Below the pieces are notes generated by a model. That model worked only from the letters and a program-made list of their open reading frames with translations. It was not told the DNA's origin and did not search any database. Positions 50,365 to 58,983 of a stretch of DNA of 64,000 nt are shown here, in pieces. Both the position numbers and the translations under genes were made by a program. Position 1 is the stretch's first letter; each line of letters begins with the position of its first letter. The stretch is from Streptomyces sp. NBC_00490 (GTDB taxonomy: Bacteria > Actinomycetota > Actinomycetes > Streptomycetales > Streptomycetaceae): NCBI RefSeq assembly GCF_036013645.1, contig NZ_CP107869.1, forward strand, positions 930,001-994,000. Direction: 5' to 3'.

Positions 50365-51855
50365 TCACCGGCCGTGTCCGGTCACCTCGAAAGACGGCGC
50401 CCAGCGCGGTATCTCGCCCCTGCCGGAGACCAGGCGGATGTTCTTGCTGTAGCCGTACTCGCGCAGGGTTTCCGCCGAGGTCTCCCGGCCGAAGCCGCTC
50501 GCGCCGACACCGCCGAACGGCGCGCCCGTGAAGTTCCGGTTGTAGTTGTTCACGAAGACGAACCCGGTGTGCAGGGCGCGGCTGACCCGTAGCGCGCGCT
50601 CGGAATCCGGCGTGAACACCGCCGCGACCAGGCCGAATTCGGTGCCGTTGGCGATCTTGACGGCCTCGTCCTCGTCGCGGAACGGGATCATCGAGATGAC
50701 CGGGCCGAAGATCTCCTCCCGCGCGATGCGCATGTCCGGGCGGACGCCGGTGAACAGCGTCGGCGCGACGTAGAAGCCGCCCGCCAGCTCGGGGTCGTCG
50801 GGGAGCGGTGCCTGCGCCGCGATCGTGGCACCCTCCTGGACACCTATGTCGATGTAGTCCAGCACCCGCTTGCGCTGGGCGGCGGACACCATCGGGCCGA
50901 TGTGCGTGCCCGGATCGGCGCCGTTGCCGACGCGCAGCCGCTTCACCGCGTCGCCGTAGCGGCGCGCGACCTCGTCGTAGATGTCGGCGTGCACCAGGAC
51001 CCGGGACGCCGAGGTGCACGCCTCACCCTGGTTGTAGAGGCCGCCCTCGATCGCCCACGGCAGCGCCTGGTCGAGGTCCGCGTCCTCGAAGATGATGAAC
51101 GGGTCCTTGCCGCCGAGCTCCATCAGGGTCGGCGTCAGGCGGTCGGCCGCGGTCTTGATGACCGAGACCCCGGTGGTGGGCGACCCGGTGAACGAGACCT
51201 TGCCGACGAGCGGGTGCCCTGCCAGCCGCGATCCGATCGAGCCGGTGCCCGGAATGATGTGCACCACGTCGTCGGGCAGGACGGACTGGATGATCTCCAC
51301 CATGCGCAGGGCCGACAGCGGGGCCTGCTCCGGCGGCTTGATCACCACCGCGTTGCCGACGGCCAGCGCCGGGGCCAGTTTGCTGGCGGTGTGAATCGGC
51401 GGCCAGTTGAACGGCACGATCGCGCCGATGACGCCGTAGGGTTCGAGCACCGTGATGTCCAGCAGGCTTCCGCCGTCGTTGACCTGGCCGGGCATGGAGT
51501 CGCACAGGCTCGCGAAGTACTCGAAGATCCCGATCGCCGCGTTCACGTCTCCGTTGCGCGCCTGGGTCAGGGGCTTGCCGTTGTCGCTGCTCTCCAGGGT
51601 CGCGATCTCTTCGGCGTGCTCGCGCACCGCCTGAGCGATCTTCCGTAGCCAGCTGCCGCGTTCGCGGGCGGTGCGAGCCTTCCACGCGAAGTGCGCGTCG
51701 TAGGCCGTCTGCACGGCCTGGTCGACCTCCTTGTCGCCGGCGCCGTGCACAACGGCCAGCGGCGCGCCGGTCGCGGGGTTGTCGACGGTGAACTGATCGG
51801 CGGCGTCCTCGGACGACCACCGGGTGCGGATCTCGGGTGGTGACGACGTGGCCAT
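50365..51855 (-). CDS. NAD(P)-dependent aldehyde dehydrogenase
   Basis: A 496-residue ALDH of the betaine/aminobutyraldehyde/benzaldehyde type. Landmarks: PFNWPPIHTASKLAPALAVG, the NAD motif SFTGSPTTGVSVIKTAAD, the catalytic Glu in LMELGGKDPF and the catalytic Cys in NQGEACTSASRV, then the family end EIFGPVISMIPF. It starts at ATG 51855. The substrate is unknown; next to the salicylate operon a salicylaldehyde or similar aromatic aldehyde is plausible. A relic of a different oxidoreductase lies upstream. Confidence 0.94.
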   Translation of the reverse strand: MATSSPPEIRTRWSSEDAADQFTVDNPATGAPLAVVHGAGDKEVDQAVQTAYDAHFAWKARTARERGSWLRKIAQAVREHAEEIATLESSDNGKPLTQARNGDVNAAIGIFEYFASLCDSMPGQVNDGGSLLDITVLEPYGVIGAIVPFNWPPIHTASKLAPALAVGNAVVIKPPEQAPLSALRMVEIIQSVLPDDVVHIIPGTGSIGSRLAGHPLVGKVSFTGSPTTGVSVIKTAADRLTPTLMELGGKDPFIIFEDADLDQALPWAIEGGLYNQGEACTSASRVLVHADIYDEVARRYGDAVKRLRVGNGADPGTHIGPMVSAAQRKRVLDYIDIGVQEGATIAAQAPLPDDPELAGGFYVAPTLFTGVRPDMRIAREEIFGPVISMIPFRDEDEAVKIANGTEFGLVAAVFTPDSERALRVSRALHTGFVFVNNYNRNFTGAPFGGVGASGFGRETSAETLREYGYSKNIRLVSGRGEIPRWAPSFEVTGHGR

Positions 51856-51951
51856 GGTCGTGCTCCGTTCAGGGGTGTGCTTGGGTCGACGGCTCGCTCG
51901 CAAGACGGGGCGGCCGCCGGTCGGTGACGGCCCCTCAGTGCCTGAAAACGA

Positions 51952-52128
51952 TCATTCCGTTCGTGTGTCGGCGATCAGCGCGGCGAGTTCCCGCAGCACA
52001 TCGGCGCTCGATGCCGCCGCGCTGCCCTCCGCCTTGGTGCCGTTCCTCGCCGCGCCCGCGAAGTCGATGATCCTGTTGATCCGTCCACTGGGTACGCCGA
52101 GTTCCAGCGCCAGTTGTACGTAGGTCGT
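51952..52128 (-). pseudogene. Relic: internal part of an NADP-dependent medium-chain oxidoreductase
   Basis: The minus strand reads YVQLALELGVPSGRINRIID and FAGAARNGTKAEGSAAASSA, DVLRELAALIADTRTE. This is the stretch just before the end of zinc-independent NADP oxidoreductases (quinone reductase type), whose tail would continue with the usual IPIAATYPL and RGKIVL motifs. Here it stops in Thr-Glu and the upstream frame has no Rossmann part. It is a truncated remnant of a gene once lying between the two aldehyde dehydrogenases. Confidence 0.65.
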
Positions 52129-52290
52129 GGCGATAAGGCTTCGCCGGGTGACCGCGGTCGAGGAGGCGGCGAGTGAGGGCTCGGCTGGGAAAGGACGGCG
52201 TGGGACATCGCCGTTCTCCCTCGGTGGTGGCGCGGTGGCTGTCCGGACGCACCATCCGCTCGCGCGCATTCCCCGCTTAACGACTGGCGG

Positions 52291-53826
52291 TCAGTCGGTC
52301 TTCTCGCCGCTCTCGGCCAGGATCCTGTTGCGCACACCGGCGAGAGCTCCCGCCATCGCGCCGGCGGGCCGGCCGAAGGTGGTGGCGGAGAACTGGGCGG
52401 GGCCTGTCTTGGCGGTGAAGGAGTGCGGGTAGGCGAACTCACGGAGCCCTTCCTCGCCCTGCTTGCGCCCGTAACCGCTGTCACCGCGACCGCCGAAGGG
52501 CACCGCGGGGTTGATGGAGAACACCAGGGCGTCGTTGATGCTGGTCATTCCGACCCGGAGCTGACGGGCGATGGCCTCGCCGCGGTCGCGGCTGAAGACA
52601 GCGCTGCCCAGTCCGTAGCGGCCGGTGTTGATGTGCGCGATGGCTTCCTCGGTGTCGGTGACCTTGACGACGGCGAGCGTGGGTCCGAACGTCTCCTCGG
52701 TCACCGCCAGGGCGTCGGGGCTCACGCCGACGAGGATGGTCGGGGTGACATAGCGCTCCCCCACTGCCTGGAGGCCGCCGACCGTGGCGGTGGCGCCGCG
52801 ATCGAGAGCGTCCTGGATGTGCTCCCTGATGATCGGGATCTGGGTGGGCAGCGGAACCGGCCCGATCTCCGCGGCCTCGTCGCTGCCGACGCGCACCTGT
52901 CGGGCAAGGTCGCTGATCTTCTCGACGAACGCGTCGTGCACCGACTCCACGACGTAGGCCACTTCGAGGCTGATGCAGCCGTGTCCGGTGTTCTGGATGG
53001 CGCCCCAGACGACGTGACTGGCGGCCTCGTCCAGGTCGGCGTCCTCGGCCACGATGACGCCGTCCTTCCCGCCGAGTTCCAGCAGCACGGGGGTGAGGGT
53101 CTGCGCGCACTGGGCCGCCACCGTCTTGCCCGTGGCGACACTGCCGGTGAACGCGAGCTTGTGCAGCCCGGCGTCGATGAGCGCTCCGCCAGTGGCCCCG
53201 AACCCGTTCAGGCACTGCAGGACGTCCGGGAAGTCGGGGACCGCGCGCCGCCAGGTCCGCACGAGCCACTCACCGACGCCGGGGGTGATCTGGCTGGGCT
53301 TGAGGATGGCGGCGTTTCCGGCCGCGATCGCCTCGATCAGGATGGCCCCCGGTGTGAGCAGGGGGAAGTTCCACGGGCCGATGACACCGACGACGCCGTA
53401 GGGCTGGTATTCGACCCACGCACGCTGGTTGGGCACGGTGGGGCTGCCGGGCAGCTCCCGGCGTCCCAGCACCCGCTCGGCGTTCTCGACGGCGTACTGC
53501 ACGTGCTCCAGAATCCCGAGCACCTCCACGCGAGCCTCGTCGAGCGGCTTGCCGTTCTCGGCGTGGATGAGGGCGGCCCCCTCCTCACCGCTCACGGCTA
53601 TCTCCCGCCGCCATGCGCGCAGCCGCTCCGCGCGGCCCGCGAATCCGAGGTCCCACCAGGGCCCGGAGACCGAGCGGGCGGCAGCGACGGCCGTGGCGGC
53701 CTCTTCCTTGCCGGCCACGGGGTAACGGGCGAACTCGGCCCCGGTGGCCTGGTCGACGGTCACCACCTCGCTTCCGTCCTGTCCGATGACGCCATCACGC
53801 GTGATCGTTTCAGTGGTCTTGGTCAT
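52291..53826 (-). CDS. Aldehyde dehydrogenase (succinate-semialdehyde / aryl aldehyde type)
   Basis: A 511-residue ALDH: GVVGVIGPWNFPLLTPGAIL, KLAFTGSVATGKTVAAQCAQ, the Glu of LLELGGKDGV and the Cys in NTGHGCISLEVAY, followed by ETFGPTLAVVKVTD. The catalytic region QNTGHGCISLE is less common than QAGQxC, so its substrate branch is uncertain. It starts at ATG 53826 with GGGAGAAACCC upstream. A strong promoter overlapping a TCAA-N4-TTGA palindrome lies upstream, so the tandem MarR regulators on the other side probably repress it. Confidence 0.94.
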   Translation of the reverse strand: MTKTTETITRDGVIGQDGSEVVTVDQATGAEFARYPVAGKEEAATAVAAARSVSGPWWDLGFAGRAERLRAWRREIAVSGEEGAALIHAENGKPLDEARVEVLGILEHVQYAVENAERVLGRRELPGSPTVPNQRAWVEYQPYGVVGVIGPWNFPLLTPGAILIEAIAAGNAAILKPSQITPGVGEWLVRTWRRAVPDFPDVLQCLNGFGATGGALIDAGLHKLAFTGSVATGKTVAAQCAQTLTPVLLELGGKDGVIVAEDADLDEAASHVVWGAIQNTGHGCISLEVAYVVESVHDAFVEKISDLARQVRVGSDEAAEIGPVPLPTQIPIIREHIQDALDRGATATVGGLQAVGERYVTPTILVGVSPDALAVTEETFGPTLAVVKVTDTEEAIAHINTGRYGLGSAVFSRDRGEAIARQLRVGMTSINDALVFSINPAVPFGGRGDSGYGRKQGEEGLREFAYPHSFTAKTGPAQFSATTFGRPAGAMAGALAGVRNRILAESGEKTD

Positions 53827-53938
53827 GGGTTTCTCCCACTTTCTGAGGACTGCCCGCGCCGGAGCACGCCCGGAGGGCGACGGCAGGTGGCGGACACGGT
53901 CTTCGGGCAGCGATGGCTCGAAGACCTTGGCAAGCATC

Positions 53939-53974
53939 AGATTATCAATCCAATGGCTGATGTCAAACGCTTGA
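53939..53974 (-). promoter_or_regulatory. Promoter and MarR operator of the aldehyde dehydrogenase
   Basis: On the minus strand, TTGACA (53961-53966) is separated by 16 bases from TAATCT (53939-53944), an almost consensus housekeeping promoter. The near-palindrome TCAAACGCTTGA (53963-53974) covers the -35 box and is repeated at 54066-54077. Confidence 0.78.
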
Positions 53975-54065
53975 TAACTAGTAAGATTCTTGTGAATTGA
54001 CAGCGTGGTCAAGAGGCGCGCAGCGGACGCCGCCCACACCGGAGGCCGCAACCGCTGGGTTTACC

Positions 54066-54077
54066 TCAAACGCTTGA
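54066..54077 (+). promoter_or_regulatory. Second copy of TCAAACGCTTGA before MarR gene 1
   Basis: Same 12 bp as at 53963-53974. It overlaps TTGACG (54074-54079), followed at 54094-54099 by TATCCT. The start GTG 54106 lies seven bases after the -10-like box, so the mRNA is probably leaderless. Confidence 0.7.
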
Positions 54078-54105
54078 CGCTCATGAAGTGTCGTATCCTT
54101 CTCGC

Positions 54106-54558
54106 GTGACACGACACAACGAGGAGCCCGTCGGGGCCGATGCTCTTGACCGGGTGACCTGGGCCTTGCGCCGCGCGGAGCTGGCGGTACTGACACTCAA
54201 GGAGCAACGGCTGCGCCCGCTGGGCATGGCGGCGGCGCACTACACACTCCTGATCTCGGTGCACAGCGACCCGGGACTGACCGGCGCCGAGCTGGCCCGC
54301 CGCCTCAACGTGACCCCGCAGGCCGTCGCCTCATTGGTCGCGCGCCTGGAGAACCGGGGGCAGCTGGAGAGGCGCGAGCATCCGCGCCACCGGCACATTC
54401 AGGAACTGCACCTCACCGACGCCGGGCGGGAGGCGTTGCACGCCGCCGACGCGGTGATCTCCGGCATCGAGCGGCAGATCACCGACGGCCTCGGTTCGGA
54501 GGCCGGTCAGCTGCGGGCACTGCTCGAGAAGGTGGCCGAGGCGGCTCGCGAGACCTGA
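54106..54558 (+). CDS. MarR family regulator, tandem copy 1
   Basis: A 150-residue MarR protein: LGMAAAHYTLLISVHSDPGL, TGAELARRLNVTPQAVASLV, RLENRGQLERREHPRHRHIQ. The winged helix sits at about 45-105. The frame opens further upstream, but GTG 54106 follows a -10-like TATCCT at leaderless distance and matches the start of copy 2. About 70 percent identical to copy 2, so a tandem duplication including the promoter. It stands divergent to the aldehyde dehydrogenase and shares an operator with it. Confidence 0.92.
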   Translation: MTRHNEEPVGADALDRVTWALRRAELAVLTLKEQRLRPLGMAAAHYTLLISVHSDPGLTGAELARRLNVTPQAVASLVARLENRGQLERREHPRHRHIQELHLTDAGREALHAADAVISGIERQITDGLGSEAGQLRALLEKVAEAARET

Positions 54559-54705
54559 GTCCCGCACTGCCGTCGACTGACCGGCACCCCGCAAGTCGTG
54601 GCCTCCCTGTCCCGGGAGGCCCACCCGCACCTCCCCCAGAGGGCATTCAGGCTGCTGGCTGCCATCAGGCAGTTGATGTGTGTACAGGTGCCGTATTCTC
54701 GCCAC

Positions 54706-55161
54706 GTGACACACGATGACGATCGGCCCATCGGTGCCGACGCACTGACCCGAGTGACCTGGGCGCTACGGCGGGCGGAGTGGGCGGCGCAGGCCCGCAA
54801 GGATCAGCGGCTGCGACCGCTGGGCCTCGCGGCCGCGCAGTACACCCTGCTGATCTCCGTCCACAGCGACCCCGGACTGACCGGCGCGGAACTGGCCCGC
54901 CGCCTCAACGTCACCCCGCAGGCAATCGCCTCCCAAGTGACCCGTCTGGAAGAGCGTGGTCAGCTCGAACGCCGACCGCACCCGCGCCACCGGCATGTGC
55001 AGGAGCTGCACCTCACCGACGCCGGGCGCGACTGCCTGCGGGACGCCGACGCCGTGATCGTGGAGATCGAACAGCGCATCGCCGAGAAGCTGGGCGCGAA
55101 GAAGGCCGCACAGCTGAGGGCACTGCTCGACGAGGTCGCCGACGTGGTCCGGGAGGCGTAG
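54706..55161 (+). CDS. MarR family regulator, tandem copy 2
   Basis: A 151-residue MarR protein closely similar to copy 1 (LRPLGLAAAQYTLLISVHSD, ELARRLNVTPQAIASQVTRL, EERGQLERRPHPRHRHVQEL). GTG 54706 lies seven bases after TATTCT (54694-54699), again leaderless, with TTGATG upstream. It lacks the TCAAACGCTTGA operator found before copy 1, so it may not be autoregulated in the same way. Its stop lies four bases before the Lrp/AsnC start, which suggests a shared message. Confidence 0.92.
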   Translation: MTHDDDRPIGADALTRVTWALRRAEWAAQARKDQRLRPLGLAAAQYTLLISVHSDPGLTGAELARRLNVTPQAIASQVTRLEERGQLERRPHPRHRHVQELHLTDAGRDCLRDADAVIVEIEQRIAEKLGAKKAAQLRALLDEVADVVREA

Positions 55162-55165
55162 GACA

Positions 55166-56140
55166 GTGAGCCTGCCGACCCTCGATCCCCTCGACCTGCA
55201 GATACTGCAAGCCCTGCAGCTCGACGGACGCGCCCCGTTCAGCCGTATCGCCGCCGTCCTGGGCGTCTCCGACCAGACCGTCGCCCGGCGGTACCGCCGG
55301 CTGCGCAGCACCGTCAACGTGCGGGTGCTCGGCATGACGGACGACAACCGCCTCGGCCGGCAGAGCTGGCTGGTACGGCTGCACTGCACCCCGGACGTGG
55401 CGGAACAGCTCGCGGACGCACTCGCCAAACGCCCCGACACGCTCTATGTGAACCTCATCTCCGGTGGCACCGAGGTCATCTGCGGCATGAAACCACGCAG
55501 CCCGAAGGAGCGCGACGAGCTGCTCTTCGACCGGCTCCAGCGCACCCGGCAGATCGTCACGGTGACCGCCCACTGCCTGCTGCACTCCTTCTACGGCGGC
55601 TCCCTCAGCTGGCTGAACAAGTCCAACGCGCTCAGCCCCGACCAGGAAGCCGCCCTGCGCCGGCCGCCTCCGCCACCGCTCGATGCCCCCGTCGTTCTGG
55701 ACGCGGCCGACGAGGCGCTGCTCGCGCTGCTGCGCCGCGACGGCCGGGCCACCCTCACCGACCTCCAGAACGCCACCGGCCAGCCGGAGTCCGCGGTGAA
55801 ACGACGGCTCGAGTCCCTGCGCTCCACCGGCGTGCTGTACTTCGACGTGCAGTACGACCACGGGCCGCTCGGGCAGGAGGTCAGCGCCATGCTCTGGCTC
55901 ACCGTGGCACCCCGCGCGCTCGCCGAGGTGGGCCGCAGCCTCGCCGCGCACCCGGAGGTGCACTTCGCGTCCGCCACCACCGGCCAGGCCAACATCGTGG
56001 CCTCCGTGCACTTCCGGAACGTCGCCGAGCTGTACACCTACCTGAGCGAGACGATCGGCGCCCTCGACGGCATTCAAGCGGTGGAGTCGGCTCTCATCCT
56101 GCGCCAGGTCAAGCAGCTCAACTACGAGCCGAGCCGCTGA
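55166..56140 (+). CDS. Two-headed Lrp/AsnC family regulator
   Basis: 324 residues, twice the usual Lrp length. Each half has a winged helix-turn-helix followed by a ligand-binding (RAM) domain: first LDLQILQALQLDGRAPFSRI to RYRRLRS (about 8-48), then RADDEALLALLRRDGRATLT-type ADEALLALLRRDGRATLTDL (about 183-220), with effector regions LYVNLISGGTEVICGM and EVHFASATTGQANIVAS. Such duplicated proteins are known in actinobacteria. GTG 55166 follows GGAGGCGTAGGACA and lies just after MarR copy 2. Ligand probably an amino acid or aromatic acid. Convergent with the MFS gene. Confidence 0.93.
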   Translation: MSLPTLDPLDLQILQALQLDGRAPFSRIAAVLGVSDQTVARRYRRLRSTVNVRVLGMTDDNRLGRQSWLVRLHCTPDVAEQLADALAKRPDTLYVNLISGGTEVICGMKPRSPKERDELLFDRLQRTRQIVTVTAHCLLHSFYGGSLSWLNKSNALSPDQEAALRRPPPPPLDAPVVLDAADEALLALLRRDGRATLTDLQNATGQPESAVKRRLESLRSTGVLYFDVQYDHGPLGQEVSAMLWLTVAPRALAEVGRSLAAHPEVHFASATTGQANIVASVHFRNVAELYTYLSETIGALDGIQAVESALILRQVKQLNYEPSR

Positions 56141-56156
56141 CCCTCGGCCGGCCGGC

Positions 56157-58634
56157 TCAGCTGTCCGGATGTGCCAGCTCCACGTCGAACTCGCGCCCCG
56201 GCCCGTCCACGGCCACCGGCGCGGCGACCGGCGGATAGCCACTGGCGATCACCGAGTACTCGCCCTCGTCCAGGTCGGTGAAGGCATAGCCGCCGTCCGG
56301 CCCGGTGGTCGCCGTGCCGATCACATTGCCCGCCTTGTCCACGAGCGTGACCCGTGCCTGGGTCAGCGGCCTGCGGTCCGCGCCGACCCGTACGGTGCCC
56401 CGAAGCACCGCCCCCGGCCACAACGCCACATCCAGACGGGCGAGTCGAGGACCGAACACCCGCACCGGGAGCGCTGCGGGCCGGAATCCCGCCGCGTTCA
56501 CCACCACCGTGACATCACCTTCCGGCAGCTCACCGAACGCGAACGCACCTGATCCATCGGTGGTTTCAGCGGCCAGCGCCTCGCCCCGCACGTCCGTCAC
56601 CGCCACCGTCGCGCCCGGCAACGGCGACCCGTCCCCGGCGATGACCACCGTGCCGGCCAACCCGCTGTTCGCGGACAGCACGATGTCGTGGGACAGCGGC
56701 TCCTCACCCACCACCACGGTGGACGCCTGCGGTTGACGGCCCTCCGCCGCCGCGATCAGGACGTACGATCCCGCACTCGGCACGTCCAGACGGTAACGGC
56801 CTCCGGAAGGGGCCACGGCCCGGCCCAACTGCCGCCCGCCCGGAGAGATCAGCGTCACCGTGGCACCCGCCACCGCCTCCCCCGCCGTCCCGCGTATCCG
56901 GCCGTGCAGGGCGGGACCCCACTCCCCGTCAGGGACGAATGTGTCACCACCGGTTGCGGAGCCGACCCCACCCGACCGCTGCCCCGACTGTCCCGACCGC
57001 CCCCGGGCAGCGGCACCGACCAGCACCGGCTCCGGCGCGAACTCGACGGACGGTGTGGCGTCCTCGGGTGCCGCCTGATCCGCGGAGCCGGCCACGGGCG
57101 TCATGGTGCGCTGCGGAGTCCGCAGCAGTACCGCACCCACGAGCGCGGCGACCAGGGCCAGACACGCGGCCACGATCAGGCACAGGTAGAGGCCGTCGAG
57201 GAAGGCCTCACCCACCGCGCCCATGGCCCGGCCGGTGTCCTGACCGAGGTTCACGCGGGCCGCCGCTCCCAGACCGCCCGCGTTCACCGCGCCGGTGATC
57301 CGATCGGCCACGGGCCCGGTGAGGCCGGCGTCGCGCAGGTGGCCGGGCAGGGTGTCGACACTCCGGGTCGTCAGCAGGGTGCCCAGCACGGCCGGGCCGA
57401 GCGCACCACCGACCTGCCGGAAGGCGTTGTTGCCCGCCGACGCCATGCCGGCCAGATGATGCGGCACCGACGCGACCGCCGTAGCGGTCATGGGGGTGAT
57501 CACCAGGCCGAGACCGAGACCGAGCAGGGCCAGCCGCCAGGCCAGCGGACCGAAGGCGGTCCCGGCGTCGATCGCGGTCAAGGACAGCAGCGATCCCGCG
57601 GTGAGCAGCAGGCCGGTGGTGATCATGGCTCGGGGCGGGATGCGGTGCATGAGGCGCCCGGCCAGCGTGCCCACGACCAGGGACACGAAACTGACGACCA
57701 GCAGCCGGTAGCCCGCGTGCAGGGTGTCGAGGCGCTGCACGAGGCCGAAGTAGAGGCTGAGGACGAAGAAGAAACCGATCAGCCCCAGGAACGTGATCAT
57801 GGCGATCAGGGTCGTGGCGCTGAAGGCCGCGCTGCGGAAGAGCGACAGGTCCAGCATCGGGCTGGGGCTGCGGCGCTCGGCCAGGACGAAGGCGAGGGCG
57901 CTGACCGCCGCCAGCGTCAGGGCCGCGATCACCCGGCCCTCGGTGAACGATGCGGCGCCGCCTTCGATGACGCCGTAGACCAGCGCGGTGATCGTCACCG
58001 CTGCCGTGATCTGACCGGGCCAGTCGAGCCGTCGCTGACCGGGAGCCCGGGAGTCGGTCACCAGCGGTGCCGCGACCGCCAGGGTGACGACCGCGACCGG
58101 TACGGCCGGCAGGAAGATCCATCGCCAGGTGGTGTGGTCCAGGATCACCCCGGCGATCAGCGGTCCGACGGCCAGTGCGGCCATCAGGGACGCCGCCCAG
58201 AGTCCGACGAACGTGCCGCGCTTGCGCGGGTCGGGCACGGCATGACTGATCAAAGCCAGCGTCGACGGCAGCAACGCGGCCGCGCCCAACCCGGCACACG
58301 CCTGACCGACCCACAAGACCTCGACCGACTGTGCCGACAGCGCGATGACGGCTCCCGCGCCGGCCAGCGCGAGGCCCGCCAGGTACACCTTCTTGCGGCC
58401 GTGTACGTCACCGAAGACCCCGGCGGTCAGGATGAAGGCGGCCATCGGGAGCTGGAACGCGGAGGAGACCCAGGTCAGTTGGGAGGTGGACGCGTGCAAC
58501 GCGCTCGCGATGGCGGGCAGGCTCGCCGAGACGGTGGTCACCGGCAGATAGGCGACGAACATCCCGAGACAGGCCATGACCAGCGTGGCCACCTGCCGTT
58601 CTCGCGGATCGTTCACCGTGGGCACGACGTTCAC
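56157..58634 (-). CDS. MFS drug exporter fused to carboxypeptidase-regulatory-like repeats
   Basis: 825 residues. The first 500 form a DHA2/EmrB-type transporter with 14 membrane helices (VATLVMACLGMFVAYLPVTT, the loop motif GDVHGRKKVYLAG, TLAFSVLF-like LGAAALLPSTLALISH). After a Gly/Ser-rich linker the C-terminus has three beta-sandwich repeats of the carboxypeptidase-regulatory-like type: GRIRGTAGEAVAGATVTLIS, GTVVIAGDGSPLPGATVAVT and GTVRVGADRRPLTQARVTLV, each with a D-G-x-Y/F-A/F-x-F pattern. The start GTG 58634 follows GGGAGAG. The repeats are expected outside the cell. The substrate is unknown; the fusion is unusual for a transporter. Confidence 0.92.
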   Translation of the reverse strand: MNVVPTVNDPRERQVATLVMACLGMFVAYLPVTTVSASLPAIASALHASTSQLTWVSSAFQLPMAAFILTAGVFGDVHGRKKVYLAGLALAGAGAVIALSAQSVEVLWVGQACAGLGAAALLPSTLALISHAVPDPRKRGTFVGLWAASLMAALAVGPLIAGVILDHTTWRWIFLPAVPVAVVTLAVAAPLVTDSRAPGQRRLDWPGQITAAVTITALVYGVIEGGAASFTEGRVIAALTLAAVSALAFVLAERRSPSPMLDLSLFRSAAFSATTLIAMITFLGLIGFFFVLSLYFGLVQRLDTLHAGYRLLVVSFVSLVVGTLAGRLMHRIPPRAMITTGLLLTAGSLLSLTAIDAGTAFGPLAWRLALLGLGLGLVITPMTATAVASVPHHLAGMASAGNNAFRQVGGALGPAVLGTLLTTRSVDTLPGHLRDAGLTGPVADRITGAVNAGGLGAAARVNLGQDTGRAMGAVGEAFLDGLYLCLIVAACLALVAALVGAVLLRTPQRTMTPVAGSADQAAPEDATPSVEFAPEPVLVGAAARGRSGQSGQRSGGVGSATGGDTFVPDGEWGPALHGRIRGTAGEAVAGATVTLISPGGRQLGRAVAPSGGRYRLDVPSAGSYVLIAAAEGRQPQASTVVVGEEPLSHDIVLSANSGLAGTVVIAGDGSPLPGATVAVTDVRGEALAAETTDGSGAFAFGELPEGDVTVVVNAAGFRPAALPVRVFGPRLARLDVALWPGAVLRGTVRVGADRRPLTQARVTLVDKAGNVIGTATTGPDGGYAFTDLDEGEYSVIASGYPPVAAPVAVDGPGREFDVELAHPDS

Positions 58635-58983
58635 GAAGCTCTCCCTTGTGGCGCGGCGGGGCCGCACTCGACTTACAGGCCGCTACCTTCCGGCCCATTC
58701 CGCCTTCCGAGCCAGCCACAGCTTCCAGAACCGGGAAAAGCGACATCCGCGGCGGCCTCACGAGGGATATCCGACGGGCCAGGCCCGGAAAGTGGGCGCC
58801 GGTCCGGGCAGGTCCGCTTCATGGAAGCTTCATAGGCCGAGTGCTACGTGCTTTATGGGACGGCTGTTACCTGGCGGACATGCAGGGGTTCCCCCGCATC
58901 AGCGCCGCACCCGCCTGGCCGCGGCGCCACGACCCCATGCGTACGACCTGACTCCCCCCACAGAACGAAGAGGAGCACCGGAA
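58635..58983. other. Divergent promoter region
   Basis: Between the transporter and amidohydrolase start codons I see no gene with a ribosome site. A short Arg-rich open frame on the plus strand has neither. It must hold both promoters; I found no clear palindrome. Confidence 0.5.

Noticed and set aside
56688..58835. Plus-strand open frame of 715 codons opposite the MFS gene
   Set aside because: Low-complexity Gln/Arg/Asp composition with no domain; antisense to a protein with clear membrane helices.
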